Source: Fodinibacter sp038258215 (GTDB lineage Bacteria > Actinomycetota > Actinomycetes > Actinomycetales > Dermatophilaceae). From it: a stretch of DNA of 64,000 nucleotides. Under the pieces are notes generated by a model that saw nothing but the letters and a program-made list of their open reading frames with translations, did no database searches and was not told where the DNA came from. Shown here piece after piece: positions 24,982 to 33,950 of the stretch (position 1 is the first letter of the stretch; each line of letters opens with the position of its first letter). A program made the position numbers and the translations under genes. The stretch lies in the NCBI GenBank assembly GCA_038258215.1, contig JBBSQC010000018.1:1-64000 (forward strand), in the 5' to 3' direction.

Positions 24982-25623
24982 TCAGACGCGCAACCAGGCG
25001 AGCACCGCCCGCACCCGGCGGTGGTCGTCCTCGCCGACCGGCAGGTCGAGCTTGGCGAAGATGCTGTTGATGTGCTTGGCGACCGCCTTCTCGCTGACCA
25101 CGAGCGCTTGGGCGATCGCGGCGTTCGACCGGCCCTCGGCCATCAGCGCCAGGACCTCACGCTCGCGGGGGGTCAGCCGGTCGATCGGCTCGGCCTGCCG
25201 ACGGGCCATGATCGTGGCCACGACCTCGGGGTCCAGGACGGTGCCCCCCGCGGCGACGCGTCGGACGCCGTCGACGAACTCCGCGACGTCGGAGACACGG
25301 TCCTTGAGGAGGTAGCCCACCGCGCCCGTGCCGCTGGCCAGCAGCTCGCGGGCGTAGAGGTGCTCGACGTACTGCGAGAGCACCATCACCGGGAAGCCCG
25401 GTCGCTCGGCCCGCACGGCGATGGCGGCAGCCAGGCCCTCGTCGGTGTGCGTGGGCGGAAGCCGTACGTCGACCACGGCGGCCTCGGCCAACGGATCCCG
25501 CAGGGCGACCGCCAGCTCCGGGGCGTTGTCGACCGCGTGCAGGATCGTGAAGCCTCCTGCCTCGAGGAGCTGGATCAGCCCGGCCCGGAGGAGAGCGTGA
25601 TCCTCGGCGAGGACAAGGCGCAC
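24982..25623 (-). CDS. NarL/LuxR-type response regulator
   Basis: 213 aa. Receiver with AEDHALLRAG and phosphoacceptor D52 in AVVDVRLPPTHTDEGL, the PTHT variant typical of regulators paired with DesK-like kinases next to exporters. A LuxR HTH lies at about 145-205 (LTPREREVLALMAEGRSNAA, KAVAKHINSIFAKL). The GTG at 25623 has GGAGG close upstream and lies inside the end of the kinase gene (49-bp overlap). With the kinase it faces the divergent MMPL transporter gene, its likely target. Confidence 0.92.
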   Translation of the reverse strand: MRLVLAEDHALLRAGLIQLLEAGGFTILHAVDNAPELAVALRDPLAEAAVVDVRLPPTHTDEGLAAAIAVRAERPGFPVMVLSQYVEHLYARELLASGTGAVGYLLKDRVSDVAEFVDGVRRVAAGGTVLDPEVVATIMARRQAEPIDRLTPREREVLALMAEGRSNAAIAQALVVSEKAVAKHINSIFAKLDLPVGEDDHRRVRAVLAWLRV

Positions 25624-26732
25624 GGGACCTCCAGGGTGATGATCGTCGGGCCGCCGGTCGGGCTCGACACCCTCATCGTGCCGTCGAACGCCGCCAGCCG
25701 CCGCATCACCCCCAGCATGCCGGTTCCGGCGCCGGGATCCGCGCGGCCCCGGCCGTCGTCGCCCACCACGGTCCGCAGAGAGCCGTCCTGGTGGGAGAGG
25801 CCGATCCAGGCGTGGCGGGCCCCCGAGTGCTTGCCGACGTTGGCCAGGCACTCGGCCACCGCGAAGTAGACCGCTGCCTCCACGGGAGCCGGCGGGCGCC
25901 CGTCAAGCCGGGCGGTCACCTCGACGGGCACCGCCATGTCCAGGCCAAGCGCCTCGACGGCTCCGGACAGGCCCCGGTCGGCGAGAACCGGCGGATGGAT
26001 GCCACGCACGACCGAGCGCAGCTCTCCGATGGCGGCGGTGGTCGTGCAGCGAGCCTCGTTGACGAGCTGCTGGGCCTTCTCGGGGTCGGAGGCGAAGAGC
26101 TGGTCGGCCATCCCCAAGGTCATGGACAGCGCCACCAGCCGGGCCTGGGCGCCGTCGTGCAGGTCCCTCTCGAGTCGGCGCAGCTCCGCGGCAGAGTGGT
26201 CGACCAGCTCGGCGCGGGTCTCGGTCAGGACCTGGACCCGTTGCTCGAGGCGCTCGGTGCGGCTGTAGGAGAGGAAGAACAGGTCGAGGGCGGCGCGCGC
26301 ACGCATCGTCGGGACCGCGCCGTACCACCAGATCACCCCGGTCACGACGCCGAGCAGCGCCACCACGACGAGCAGCGAGAGCGCGAGACCCGCGGTGAGG
26401 GCTGTCAGCATCCAGGCGAGGTCGCGCCAGGTCATGGGATCGAGAGCGACCGTGCGCAGCCGGAGGAGGGGGGCGTGGGCGGGTAGCGGCCGGTAGGGGT
26501 TGCCGACGGGGACTCCGAGGGTCTGCGCGGCCATCCTTCGGTGCACGTTCGCGACGTAGCGGGTTGCAGGCACCGCCACGACCAGCATCGCCAGCCCGAC
26601 CCAGATGACGACCAGCACGCCGCCGAGGACCCACAGCACGAGAAGGACCAGCAGGGGAAGAGACCAGGCGACCTGGGCGGCGGCGTACGCCGTCAGCCGC
26701 AGGCGCGAGGGGGGCGGTGCTGCCGTGCTCAT
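25575..26732 (-). CDS. sensor histidine kinase, sensor domain plus HisKA_3
   Basis: 385 aa. Four hydrophobic segments (about 18-60 and 105-140) enclose short loops. The His box ERDLHDGAQARLVALSMTLG gives H192; this is the variant HDGAQ box. The HATPase domain has ECLANVGKHSGA and the G-box GRGRADPGAGTGMLGVMRRL. The ATG at 26732 follows GGGAGGATGG. Its last 49 bp overlap the response-regulator start. It is divergent from the MMPL gene (134 bp between the starts), as expected for a system sensing membrane-active compounds. Confidence 0.92.
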   Translation of the reverse strand: MSTAAPPPSRLRLTAYAAAQVAWSLPLLVLLVLWVLGGVLVVIWVGLAMLVVAVPATRYVANVHRRMAAQTLGVPVGNPYRPLPAHAPLLRLRTVALDPMTWRDLAWMLTALTAGLALSLLVVVALLGVVTGVIWWYGAVPTMRARAALDLFFLSYSRTERLEQRVQVLTETRAELVDHSAAELRRLERDLHDGAQARLVALSMTLGMADQLFASDPEKAQQLVNEARCTTTAAIGELRSVVRGIHPPVLADRGLSGAVEALGLDMAVPVEVTARLDGRPPAPVEAAVYFAVAECLANVGKHSGARHAWIGLSHQDGSLRTVVGDDGRGRADPGAGTGMLGVMRRLAAFDGTMRVSSPTGGPTIITLEVPCALSSPRITLSSGPG

Positions 26733-26866
26733 GGCTCCATCCTCCCTGAGTCCCGGGCGTGGCGCGGTGGTGCTGGCACCACCCACGCTCGGGTCCTGGC
26801 GCCCCTGACGTCACCGGTCCCGGCCCGAAGACTGGTGGGACCCGACCGATCCCAGGAGAGAAGACC

Positions 26867-29074
26867 ATGGGCAACCCCTTGACTGCAGTCCCGATGAGAG
26901 CGGCGCGCTGGAGCGCCACACACCCCTGGCGTGCGATCGGTGGCTGGATCGCCTTCGTTGCCATCGCGGTCGGGCTCGCCGTCGCCTTCCCGACGCACGA
27001 GGCCACCGACGCCGACTATCGGGTGGGGGAGTCCGGGCGTGCCGATGCCATGGTGGCGCGGGCGCACCTCGACCAGCCCGCCACCGAGAACATCCTGATC
27101 TCGTCCGCAGCCGGCCCGCTCGGAGCGCCACAGGCCGAGCGGGCCGCGGCCGCTGTCGTGACGGGTGCGAGGGCCGCGGACGGGGTCGCGAGCGTCGCGA
27201 AGCCCCAGTGGAACGAGGACCGCACGGCGCTGCTCGTCCCGGTCGAGCTCGAGTCGGGGGCGGGCGACGCCGATGCGGTCCAGACCGTGACCGACCGAGT
27301 GCAGGCCGACCACCCCGACCTCCGGGTCCGTCAGGCGGGCGACCTGTCGGTCGATGCCGCGATCGGGCAGCGCGTCGATGAGGACCTCGGCTCCGCGGAG
27401 CTGATCAGCCTGCCGGTGACACTGCTGCTGATGCTGCTCGTCTTCGGTGCGCTGATCGCCGCGGGCATCCCGGTCCTGCTCGCCGGCAGCAGCGTGGCGG
27501 TGACGATCGGACTGATGGGACTGATCTCGCGTCTGGTCCCCTCCGACCCGTCCGTCTCCAGCGTGATCGTGCTGATCGGGATGGCGGTCGGCGTCGACTA
27601 CTCACTCTTCTACCTCAAGCGCGAGCGTGAGGAGCGCGCCGCAGGGCGCAGCACCCTCGACGCCGTGGAGATCGCCGCGCGTACCTCAGGCCACTCGATC
27701 CTCGTCTCCGGGGGTGCGGTCATCGCCTCGATGGCGGGGCTGTTCCTGGTCGGCAACGCGACCTTCACCTCCCTCGCGATCGGCTCGATCCTGGTGGTGG
27801 CGGTGGCGGTCCTCGGCTCGATCACGGTGCTTCCGGCGCTCCTGGTCACGCTCGGCCGCTGGGTGGACCGTCCTCGGGTGCCGCTGCTGTGGCGGCTCAC
27901 CCGTCGGATCGGCCACGGCACGATCAGCAGCAGGCTCCTCGCACCCGTCCTGCGCCGCCCTGCCGTCGCGCTCGCCCTGGCGGGCCTGGTGATGCTCGGG
28001 CTCGCGATCCCCGCGCTCGGGATGAAGACCCATACCCAGACCCTGGACACCCTGCCCCAGTCGATCCCGCAGGTGCAGACCGTGAAGGACATCAGCACCA
28101 GCTTCCCGGTCGCCGAGGGTGCCTCGGCGACGGTGGTGGTGACGTCCGGGGGCGCCTCGACCCGGGCGGTCACCGGCGCCCTGGCCGAGCTGACCGACCG
28201 GGCCGTCGCCACCGGCGACTTCGTCGACTCAGGTCGCGGGGTGCAGACCTCGACCGACGGCACCACCTCGCTGATCATGCTGGGCATTCCCTTCGGCGAG
28301 ACCGATCCGCGCGTGAACGCCGCCCTCCTCACGCTGCGCGGTGAGCTGGTCCCGGCGTCGCTGGGCGACCTACCCCCCGCCGGCGAGCACGCCGTCGGCG
28401 GTGGCGCGGCCGAGAGCCTGGACTACAACGCCCAGCAGCACGGCCGGCTCGCGCTGGTGATCGGGTTCGTGCTGCTGCTGACGATGCTGATCATGGGGCT
28501 GACCTTCCGCAGCGTTCCCCTCGCGATCGTCTCCACACTCCTCAACCTGCTCTCGGTCGGCGCGGCGTTCGGAGTCCTGACCCTCGTCTTCCAGCATGGC
28601 TGGTTCGCCGGCCTGCTCGACTTCACCAGCCCGGGGTTCGTGATCGACTGGATCCCGCTCTTCGTGCTGGTGGTGCTGGTCGGTCTGTCGATGGACTACC
28701 ACGTGTTCGTGGTGAGCCGGGTGCGCGAGCAACTCGACAGCGGTCTTCCGACCCGGGTCGCGGTCCGGCGGGGCATCGAGGACACGGCCGGAGTGGTGAC
28801 GAGTGCGGCCGCGGTGATGGTCTCGGTGTTCGCGATCTTCGCGACGCTGAGCATCCTCCAGATGAAGATGCTGGGGGTTGGGCTGTCCGCAGCGATCCTG
28901 CTCGACGCGACACTGATCCGGTTGGTGATGCTTCCGGCCCTGCTGGCACTCCTCGGCGAGCGGGCCTGGTGGCCGACCCGACCGGTGTCTCCGGTGGGGG
29001 AGCCGGTCACCGAGAGCGAGCCGGCGTGGGAGCTGTCGCATCGGTCCGTCCTCCCCTTGGTTTCACGCCGATAA
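26867..29074 (+). CDS. MMPL/RND family transporter
   Basis: 735 aa with two repeats, each of one TM, a large external loop and five TMs. Seen: WIAFVAIAVGLAVAF near residue 25, GADxSLFYLKRxREER-like (VDYSLFYLKREREER, about 245), and MDYHVFVVSRVREQ (about 610), the conserved cytosolic-side motifs of actinobacterial MMPL proteins. It probably exports lipids, siderophores or hydrophobic drugs by proton exchange. The ATG at 26867 has AGGAGAG 9 nt upstream. It is divergent from, and probably controlled by, the adjacent two-component system. Its stop lies inside an AT-rich imperfect palindrome. Confidence 0.92.
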   Translation: MGNPLTAVPMRAARWSATHPWRAIGGWIAFVAIAVGLAVAFPTHEATDADYRVGESGRADAMVARAHLDQPATENILISSAAGPLGAPQAERAAAAVVTGARAADGVASVAKPQWNEDRTALLVPVELESGAGDADAVQTVTDRVQADHPDLRVRQAGDLSVDAAIGQRVDEDLGSAELISLPVTLLLMLLVFGALIAAGIPVLLAGSSVAVTIGLMGLISRLVPSDPSVSSVIVLIGMAVGVDYSLFYLKREREERAAGRSTLDAVEIAARTSGHSILVSGGAVIASMAGLFLVGNATFTSLAIGSILVVAVAVLGSITVLPALLVTLGRWVDRPRVPLLWRLTRRIGHGTISSRLLAPVLRRPAVALALAGLVMLGLAIPALGMKTHTQTLDTLPQSIPQVQTVKDISTSFPVAEGASATVVVTSGGASTRAVTGALAELTDRAVATGDFVDSGRGVQTSTDGTTSLIMLGIPFGETDPRVNAALLTLRGELVPASLGDLPPAGEHAVGGGAAESLDYNAQQHGRLALVIGFVLLLTMLIMGLTFRSVPLAIVSTLLNLLSVGAAFGVLTLVFQHGWFAGLLDFTSPGFVIDWIPLFVLVVLVGLSMDYHVFVVSRVREQLDSGLPTRVAVRRGIEDTAGVVTSAAAVMVSVFAIFATLSILQMKMLGVGLSAAILLDATLIRLVMLPALLALLGERAWWPTRPVSPVGEPVTESEPAWELSHRSVLPLVSRR

Positions 29075-29090
29075 TCAACATTATGTCAAT
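29074..29090. promoter_or_regulatory. AT-rich imperfect palindrome, possible operator
   Basis: ATCAACATTATGTCAAT reads ATTGACAT-A-ATGTTGAT on the other strand, with a perfect ACATAATGT centre. It is a rare AT-rich spot in this DNA, overlapping the MMPL stop and about 150 bp before the PD-(D/E)XK-like gene. The binding protein is unknown. Confidence 0.35.
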
Positions 29091-29240
29091 CTGGTCGCGT
29101 CCCTCTCCCCTCCAGGACCGCAGGCATCCCGTCCTGGCCGGCGCCTTTCGACGACGGGCGGGGCGTCGTCCACCCCGGTACCGTGCTGTGCCGGGGCTAC
29201 TGCTCTTGACGACACGACCGTTGACAGAGAGGTCTACCCC

Positions 29241-30578
29241 GTGGCTGAAGATGCTTGGCACGAGGCCCGCTTGATTCCGACCAGCGGCATCAACGGAGCG
29301 GATGAACAGGAACGCAGAGCCACGTCGGCTCTGCTCGCGGTGATGACGGCCGTGCGTGAGTACGGACGGGCGCTGGTCAAACCTCTGGGCGCCCTGGCCG
29401 GGACCATCGACACCTATATCGAGGTGCCATTCGTCCTGGGCGAGAAGCGGCTCTATCCCGACGGCCTGATCCGCGTCGCCCGCGGATCCCGAAGCTGGAC
29501 CGCCTTGGTCGAGGTCAAGACCGGCAACAACGAGCTGCAGGCCGAGCAGCTCGAGAACTACCTCGACATCGCCCGCGAGCAGGGCTTCAACGCCGTGCTC
29601 ACCATCTCCAACGAGATCCCCGCCGTGGCTGGGCAGCACCCCACCAAGATCGACAAGCGCAAGTTGAAGAAGGTCTCGCTGCACCACCTGTCCTGGACCC
29701 AGGTGCTCGCCGAGGCCGTCATGCAGAAGGAGTTCCGAGGAGTCGCAGACCCCGACCAGGCATGGATCCTCGGTGAGCTCATCCGCTACCTCGAGCACAA
29801 CCGCTCCGGGGCAATGGAGTTCTCCGACATGGGCGACTCCTGGACCGCGGTGCGCGACGCCGTCGCCACCGGCACGCTGCGCGCGACCGACAAGGGCATC
29901 GCCACCGTCGTCTCCCGCTTCGATGCCCTCCTGCGGTTCACCAGCCTGCGCCTGGGCCGCCAGCTCGGCACCGAAGTCGTCCCCGTCCTGAGCCGCAAGG
30001 AGCTGGCCGACCCCGCCCTCCGAGCACAGTCACTGACCCAGTCCCTGTGTCAGGACGGGCAGCTCACCGGGTCGATCCGCATCCCTGACGCGATCGGCCC
30101 CATCGTCGTCACCGCGGACCTGCGCGCCGGCAAGGTGACCTGCCACGTCGACATCGACGCGCCACGCGAAGGACGCCCCACCACCCGCGTGAACTGGTTG
30201 GTCCGCCAACTCAAGTCCGCCCCCGACGCCACCCGCGTGGAGAGCTTCCACGCCCGCGCCAGAGGCTCAAGTGCCGCAGAACTCCTGGGCACTGTGCGGG
30301 CCGACGCCTCCACTCTCATCACCGACCCCACCAAGGACATCCGGCTCTTCCGCGTCACCACCACCACCATGGGAGCCAAACGAGGCCGCGGGCGTGGCGC
30401 GTTCATCGACGGCACGCTCGCCGCTGTCGACGACTTCTATGCCGAAGTCCTGCAGAACCTCAAGGTCTGGGCCGCCGCTCCCCCAAAGCTCCGCCCCGCA
30501 AGCCCACCCCAGCCCGAGGACCCAGTTGCCCGCGACAGCCTGCGCTCCACCGACTACTCATCACAGGACGGCGCGTGA
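29241..30578 (+). CDS. unrecognised protein with PD-(D/E)XK nuclease-like core
   Basis: 445 aa, no family name that I can give. Residues 58-125 show the order of a PD-(D/E)XK fold: YIEVPF, YPDGLI (D74), WTALVEVKTGNNE (E91, K93), then helix ELQAEQLENYLDIAREQG and strand FNAVLTISNE. The next 100 residues are helical and end in AWILGELIRYLEHNRSG. The C-terminal half (about 210-420) is strand-rich, with GSIRIPDAIGPIVVTADLRA and a basic GAKRGRGRGA patch, then a Pro-rich disordered end. The GTG at 29241 has AGAGAGG upstream. It is a single gene, without a visible methylase, helicase or toxin partner. It could be a DNA-damage, defence or stress protein; none is proven. Confidence 0.75.
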   Translation: MAEDAWHEARLIPTSGINGADEQERRATSALLAVMTAVREYGRALVKPLGALAGTIDTYIEVPFVLGEKRLYPDGLIRVARGSRSWTALVEVKTGNNELQAEQLENYLDIAREQGFNAVLTISNEIPAVAGQHPTKIDKRKLKKVSLHHLSWTQVLAEAVMQKEFRGVADPDQAWILGELIRYLEHNRSGAMEFSDMGDSWTAVRDAVATGTLRATDKGIATVVSRFDALLRFTSLRLGRQLGTEVVPVLSRKELADPALRAQSLTQSLCQDGQLTGSIRIPDAIGPIVVTADLRAGKVTCHVDIDAPREGRPTTRVNWLVRQLKSAPDATRVESFHARARGSSAAELLGTVRADASTLITDPTKDIRLFRVTTTTMGAKRGRGRGAFIDGTLAAVDDFYAEVLQNLKVWAAAPPKLRPASPPQPEDPVARDSLRSTDYSSQDGA

Positions 30579-30825
30579 GATCGAGTCGGCACGGGTGTCC
30601 CACCTCGGAGGTCACGCAGAAGATGGGTGGCCACGCACCAATCTCTGCGTGCGCTCCGATCTTGCGCGTTGGGCCTTCAGAGATCCGCGAAGGCCGGCGA
30701 GGTGGACATCAGGGTCGAGACAACCGAGCCGAGCCCGGATCGGCTCGTCGGAACCGTCGTCCTGCTGAGAACCAGAACTGAGCCGACTGGCCCAAGGAGC
30801 CCTCCCCCGGTCAGACCAGGTGGGC

Positions 30826-31284
30826 TCAGGTCTTCGCGCCGCCGGACACCGGGTAGCGGCGTCCGGTCACCGACTCCGTGACGATCCGCACGAACCGGGG
30901 CTTGGGGCCCTGGTGCCACGGGAACAGCGTGGTGTGCATCGCGTCGATCACATCGTCGGTGTCGGTCACCTCCCGACCCCGTCCGCTCACCATGACGCTC
31001 CAAGCGTCCCCATGGATGGGGTCGTAACCGTCGACCTCGAAGACCACCGGTCGCCCGACAGAGGCCGTGACCTTCGTTCCCGGTCCGGAGCGGAACAGGA
31101 TGGAGCCGTGGTCCACGACGTGGTTGACCGGAAAGATCTCCGGCCGCCCATCGACGATCACGCCCAGGCGGCCGAAGGGAGACTCACGCAACAGCGCCCA
31201 CGACTGCGAGGCATCCAGGACCTCGGGGAGGTTCGGCCGGGTCGTGGCGGATGAGGTGGTCGTGGGAGTCGTGTCGGTGTCCAT
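30826..31284 (-). CDS. PPOX/flavin-nucleotide-binding family protein
   Basis: 152 aa split-barrel protein of the pyridoxamine 5'-phosphate oxidase-like group: LRESPFGRLGVIVDGRPEIFP, NHVVDHGSILFRSGPGTK and VVFEVDGYD are typical FMN- or F420-binding barrel segments. Small proteins of this group (such as Rv3131-neighbour and Rv2004/Rv2005-region genes in mycobacteria) are common DosR targets. The ATG at 31284 is chosen over an upstream in-frame start. A GGGACCTTCGCCCC palindrome lies 37-50 bp upstream on the coding strand. The 247 bp downstream of it (30579-30825) hold nothing that I recognise. Confidence 0.82.
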   Translation of the reverse strand: MDTDTTPTTTSSATTRPNLPEVLDASQSWALLRESPFGRLGVIVDGRPEIFPVNHVVDHGSILFRSGPGTKVTASVGRPVVFEVDGYDPIHGDAWSVMVSGRGREVTDTDDVIDAMHTTLFPWHQGPKPRFVRIVTESVTGRRYPVSGGAKT

Positions 31285-31320
31285 GCACCCAACCCTCGCG
31301 GGCAACGGACCGGTCCGACA

Positions 31321-31334
31321 GGGGCGAAGGTCCC
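31321..31334 (-). promoter_or_regulatory. DosR/DevR-like box upstream of the PPOX gene
   Basis: GGGACCTTCGCCCC on the minus strand. The mycobacterial DosR box core is GGGACTWWAGTCCC; both half-sites (GGGAC, GCCCC) fit with two deviations. Confidence 0.5.
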
Positions 31335-31338
31335 TGTG

Positions 31339-32022
31339 TCAGTGGCCTCGTGGGGGAATGGGAGCAGACGGGTGGGTGGCGGCAAACACTGCGGCCTGGG
31401 TGCGGCTCGCCATGCCGAGCTTGCCCAGAACGGCGGTCACGTAGTTCTTGACCGTCTTCTCAGCCAGCAACAGCGCTACGCCGATCTCCCGGTTGGTCAG
31501 TCCTTGGGCAACGTGATCGAGCACGCGCTGCTCCTGCGGTGAGAGCCGCTCCAGCCGGGGGTCGGCCTGGGTCTCGCGGGCCCAGCTCCGTCGGGCCCTC
31601 TCGACGTCGTCGGGACCGAGGAGCTGCTCGCCACGGGCGACGGCGCGGATGGCGTCGATCAGCCCGTTCCCCTTGATGTCCTTGAGCAGGTACCCGGCGG
31701 CTCCCGCGAGGATCGCGCTGGACAGGGCCCTCTCGTCGTCGAAGGAGGTGAGGATGAGGGCCTTGGTGGACGGATGCCGGGAACGGATGTCGCGGCAGAC
31801 GTCGATGCCTGACCCATCGGGTAGCCGGGCATCGAAGATGGCGACGTCCGGTCGGGCCGCCGGGATCCGGCCCATGGCCTCGGCAGCGGTCCCTGCCTCG
31901 CCCACGACCTCGAACTCCGCGACCGTCTCGAGCAGCTCGCGCAGCCCGCGCCTGACGATCTCGTGGTCATCCACGAGGAAGACGCGAGTCACCGTCGTGC
32001 CGGGCTGCTGCATGTGGACCAT
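31339..32022 (-). CDS. devR: DevR/DosR-like response regulator
   Basis: 227 aa. Receiver domain RVFLVDDHEIVRRGLRELL with phosphoacceptor D64 (VAIFDARLPDGSGIDVC), then a linker helix and a LuxR HTH (LSPQEQRVLDHVAQGLTNRE, EKTVKNYVTAVLGKLGM). The EKTVKNYV recognition helix and DARLPDGSG loop are hallmarks of the mycobacterial DosR/DevR branch. The start may be ATG 32022 (GGAG 8 nt upstream) or ATG 32013. It lies 152 bp after the GAF-kinase gene, with a box-like GGGACCATCGACAC in that gap. The likely role is a transcriptional switch for low oxygen or NO. Confidence 0.9.
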   Translation of the reverse strand: MVHMQQPGTTVTRVFLVDDHEIVRRGLRELLETVAEFEVVGEAGTAAEAMGRIPAARPDVAIFDARLPDGSGIDVCRDIRSRHPSTKALILTSFDDERALSSAILAGAAGYLLKDIKGNGLIDAIRAVARGEQLLGPDDVERARRSWARETQADPRLERLSPQEQRVLDHVAQGLTNREIGVALLLAEKTVKNYVTAVLGKLGMASRTQAAVFAATHPSAPIPPRGH

Positions 32023-32122
32023 TCCTTCTTCTCCGTGCGGGGTGGGGCGACAGGATCGTCCGTCGGCTGGCGCTGTCCGAGTTGCCCCTTTCCACGATGT
32101 CGCGGCCGACGATGGACCACCA

Positions 32123-32136
32123 GTGTCGATGGTCCC
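32123..32136 (-). promoter_or_regulatory. DosR-like box upstream of devR
   Basis: GGGACCATCGACAC on the minus strand differs by two bases from the box before doxX (GGGACCTTCGACTC). It lies about 100 bp before the regulator start and suggests autoregulation. Confidence 0.4.
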
Positions 32137-32174
32137 GTCGGTTTCGACCGGTCTGGTCCGCGGCAGTGGGTCGA

Positions 32175-33941
32175 TCAGCTGGGTGACTCCTCCCCCGGGA
32201 TGTCCGCTGACCAGGTCAGCACGGTGCCGTGTGGGACGTTCTGCTCCACCCGGAGCGAGCCACCGTGTCGGTTGGCGCGCGCTCGCAGGTTGGCCAGCCC
32301 GCTCGTGGATGCCATCGGATCAATGCCGACTCCGTCGTCGGATACCGTGATCGTCAAGGTCATCGTGGCGACCACCGAGACGTCCGCACGGGACGCCCGG
32401 GCGTGGCGCGAGACGTTGGCGAGTGCCTCGCGGATCACGGCCACGAGGTCCCCCTCGAGCTCGACGGTCAGAGCGGAGAGCTCTCCCTCCACGGTCAGCT
32501 GCGGGAGGAACCCCAGGCCGTCCTGCGCTGCCCCCAAGAGGCCCTCGACCTCTTGGCGCAGGTCGGCGGGATTGTTCTCCCGATGCAGCTCGAAGATCGT
32601 GTGCCGGATGTCCTTGATGGCCTCGTCCAGAGCCTCGACCGCGTCGTCGAGGCGAGTCCGGACGGTCTCGGACACCGCCACTCGAGACGTGGCCTGCAGG
32701 GACAGTCCGGTCGCGAAGAGCCGCTGGATGACGTGGTCGTGCATGTCGCGGGCGATCCGGTCGCGATCCTCCAACAGGGCGACCTGGGCACGGGCGTGCT
32801 GGTTGCGGGCCGCCACCAGCGCCAGGGCCACCTGGTGTGTCAGCGGCACCAGGAGCTCCATCACGTGGCTCACGATCGGCTCGGCATCCGGGTCCCAGGC
32901 GAGGGCCAGAACCCCGATCGAGTCGGCGCCGATGTGGATCGGCAGCAGCGCGGTGGGGCCGTGGGTCCCCACCGGTCCGAGGCCGCGGATCGTCGCGGCC
33001 AGGTTGCCGTCGGCCGGGTCACCGGGCCGGGTCAGCACCAGGAGGGGGGCGCGTCCGGCCAGCAGGTGTGGCCAGCGCGGGTCGTCGAGCGCGGTGCCGA
33101 GCGCGGACGATGGCGCCACCCCCTGTGGTGCAGGGGCGTGCGCGGCATCCATCGCCCGGACGATCAGGTCCCGGTCCTCGCCCTGGAGCGCCACGACGGC
33201 CAGGTCGGCTCCGGACAGCACGCGGGCCTGGCCGGCCAGGTAGGCCATGGCCGACGCCTCGTCGCGACCCTCGAGCAGCATCTGGCTGACCTTGCCCGTC
33301 GACTCCATCCACTGCCGCTGTCGGATCGTGCGCTCGTAGAGCCGAGCATTGTCGATCGCGATCCCCGCGGCCGCGGCCAGCGCAACCGCGATGGACTCGT
33401 CCTCGTCCGTGAAGCTCGCCGCCCCGATCTTCTCGGTGAGGTACAGGTTGCCCCAGACCTGGTCCCGGATGCGCACCGGCGTTCCCATGAAGCTCCCCAT
33501 CGCGGGGTGATGCTCCGGGAACCCGTACGACGCGGGGTGGTCCGCCAGCGTGTCCAACCGCAGTGGACGCGGTTCGCGGATCAGCAGGCCCAGCACGCCA
33601 TGACCGCGGGGAAGGTCGCCGATGGCGTCCCTCTCCGCGGTGGAGAGTCCGTGGGTGACGAACTCCACGAGGTGCTCACCATCAGGGCCGAGGACCCCCA
33701 GGGCGCCGTACGTCGCGTCGACCAGGTCGCAGGCGCAGTCCACGATGCGCGTGAGCACCTCGGGCAGGTCCAACCCCGCAGTGATGGCCATGACCGCGTC
33801 GAGGAGCGCACTGAGGCGCTGCTGGGACTGGCTGGAGGCCTGGGCGCGGCTGCGGAGCTCATCGAGCAGGTCGTCCAGGTCGAATGCGGCAGTGCTGGGC
33901 CAGCTCTGATCGTGAGCGGCTGGACCGTAGGGACCTTCCAC
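32175..33941 (-). CDS. devS: DevS/DosS-like sensor kinase with two GAF domains
   Basis: 588 aa, soluble. GAF-A (about 55-200) has PLRLDTLADHPASYGFPEHH and VRIRDQVWGNLYLTEK, almost the mycobacterial DosS pattern; the His pair 144-145 is where the haem-ligating His of DosS lies. GAF-B spans about 225-380. The His box ARDMHDHVIQRLFATGLSLQ gives H401, followed by the HATPase domain (LANLRARANRHGG). It should sense O2, NO or CO through haem and phosphorylate the DevR-like regulator. The start is GTG 33941, 9 bp after the Usp-like gene, in one operon with it. That start lies inside a box-like GGGACCTTCCACTC, so a second internal promoter is possible. Confidence 0.9.
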   Translation of the reverse strand: MEGPYGPAAHDQSWPSTAAFDLDDLLDELRSRAQASSQSQQRLSALLDAVMAITAGLDLPEVLTRIVDCACDLVDATYGALGVLGPDGEHLVEFVTHGLSTAERDAIGDLPRGHGVLGLLIREPRPLRLDTLADHPASYGFPEHHPAMGSFMGTPVRIRDQVWGNLYLTEKIGAASFTDEDESIAVALAAAAGIAIDNARLYERTIRQRQWMESTGKVSQMLLEGRDEASAMAYLAGQARVLSGADLAVVALQGEDRDLIVRAMDAAHAPAPQGVAPSSALGTALDDPRWPHLLAGRAPLLVLTRPGDPADGNLAATIRGLGPVGTHGPTALLPIHIGADSIGVLALAWDPDAEPIVSHVMELLVPLTHQVALALVAARNQHARAQVALLEDRDRIARDMHDHVIQRLFATGLSLQATSRVAVSETVRTRLDDAVEALDEAIKDIRHTIFELHRENNPADLRQEVEGLLGAAQDGLGFLPQLTVEGELSALTVELEGDLVAVIREALANVSRHARASRADVSVVATMTLTITVSDDGVGIDPMASTSGLANLRARANRHGGSLRVEQNVPHGTVLTWSADIPGEESPS

Positions 33942-33943
33942 TC
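33930..33943 (+). promoter_or_regulatory. DosR-box-like sequence at the devS start
   Basis: GGGACCTTCCACTC on the plus strand, one base different from the doxX box, overlapping the devS start codon. Position inside the operon makes regulation less certain than at the other sites. Confidence 0.3.
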
Positions 33944-33950
33944 CTGGATC

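Noticed and set aside
31306..31317. CGGACCGGTCCG palindrome next to the DosR-like box of the PPOX gene as a second box.
   Set aside because: Spacing to the first box is 16 bp and the half-sites lack GGGAC; it may be chance.
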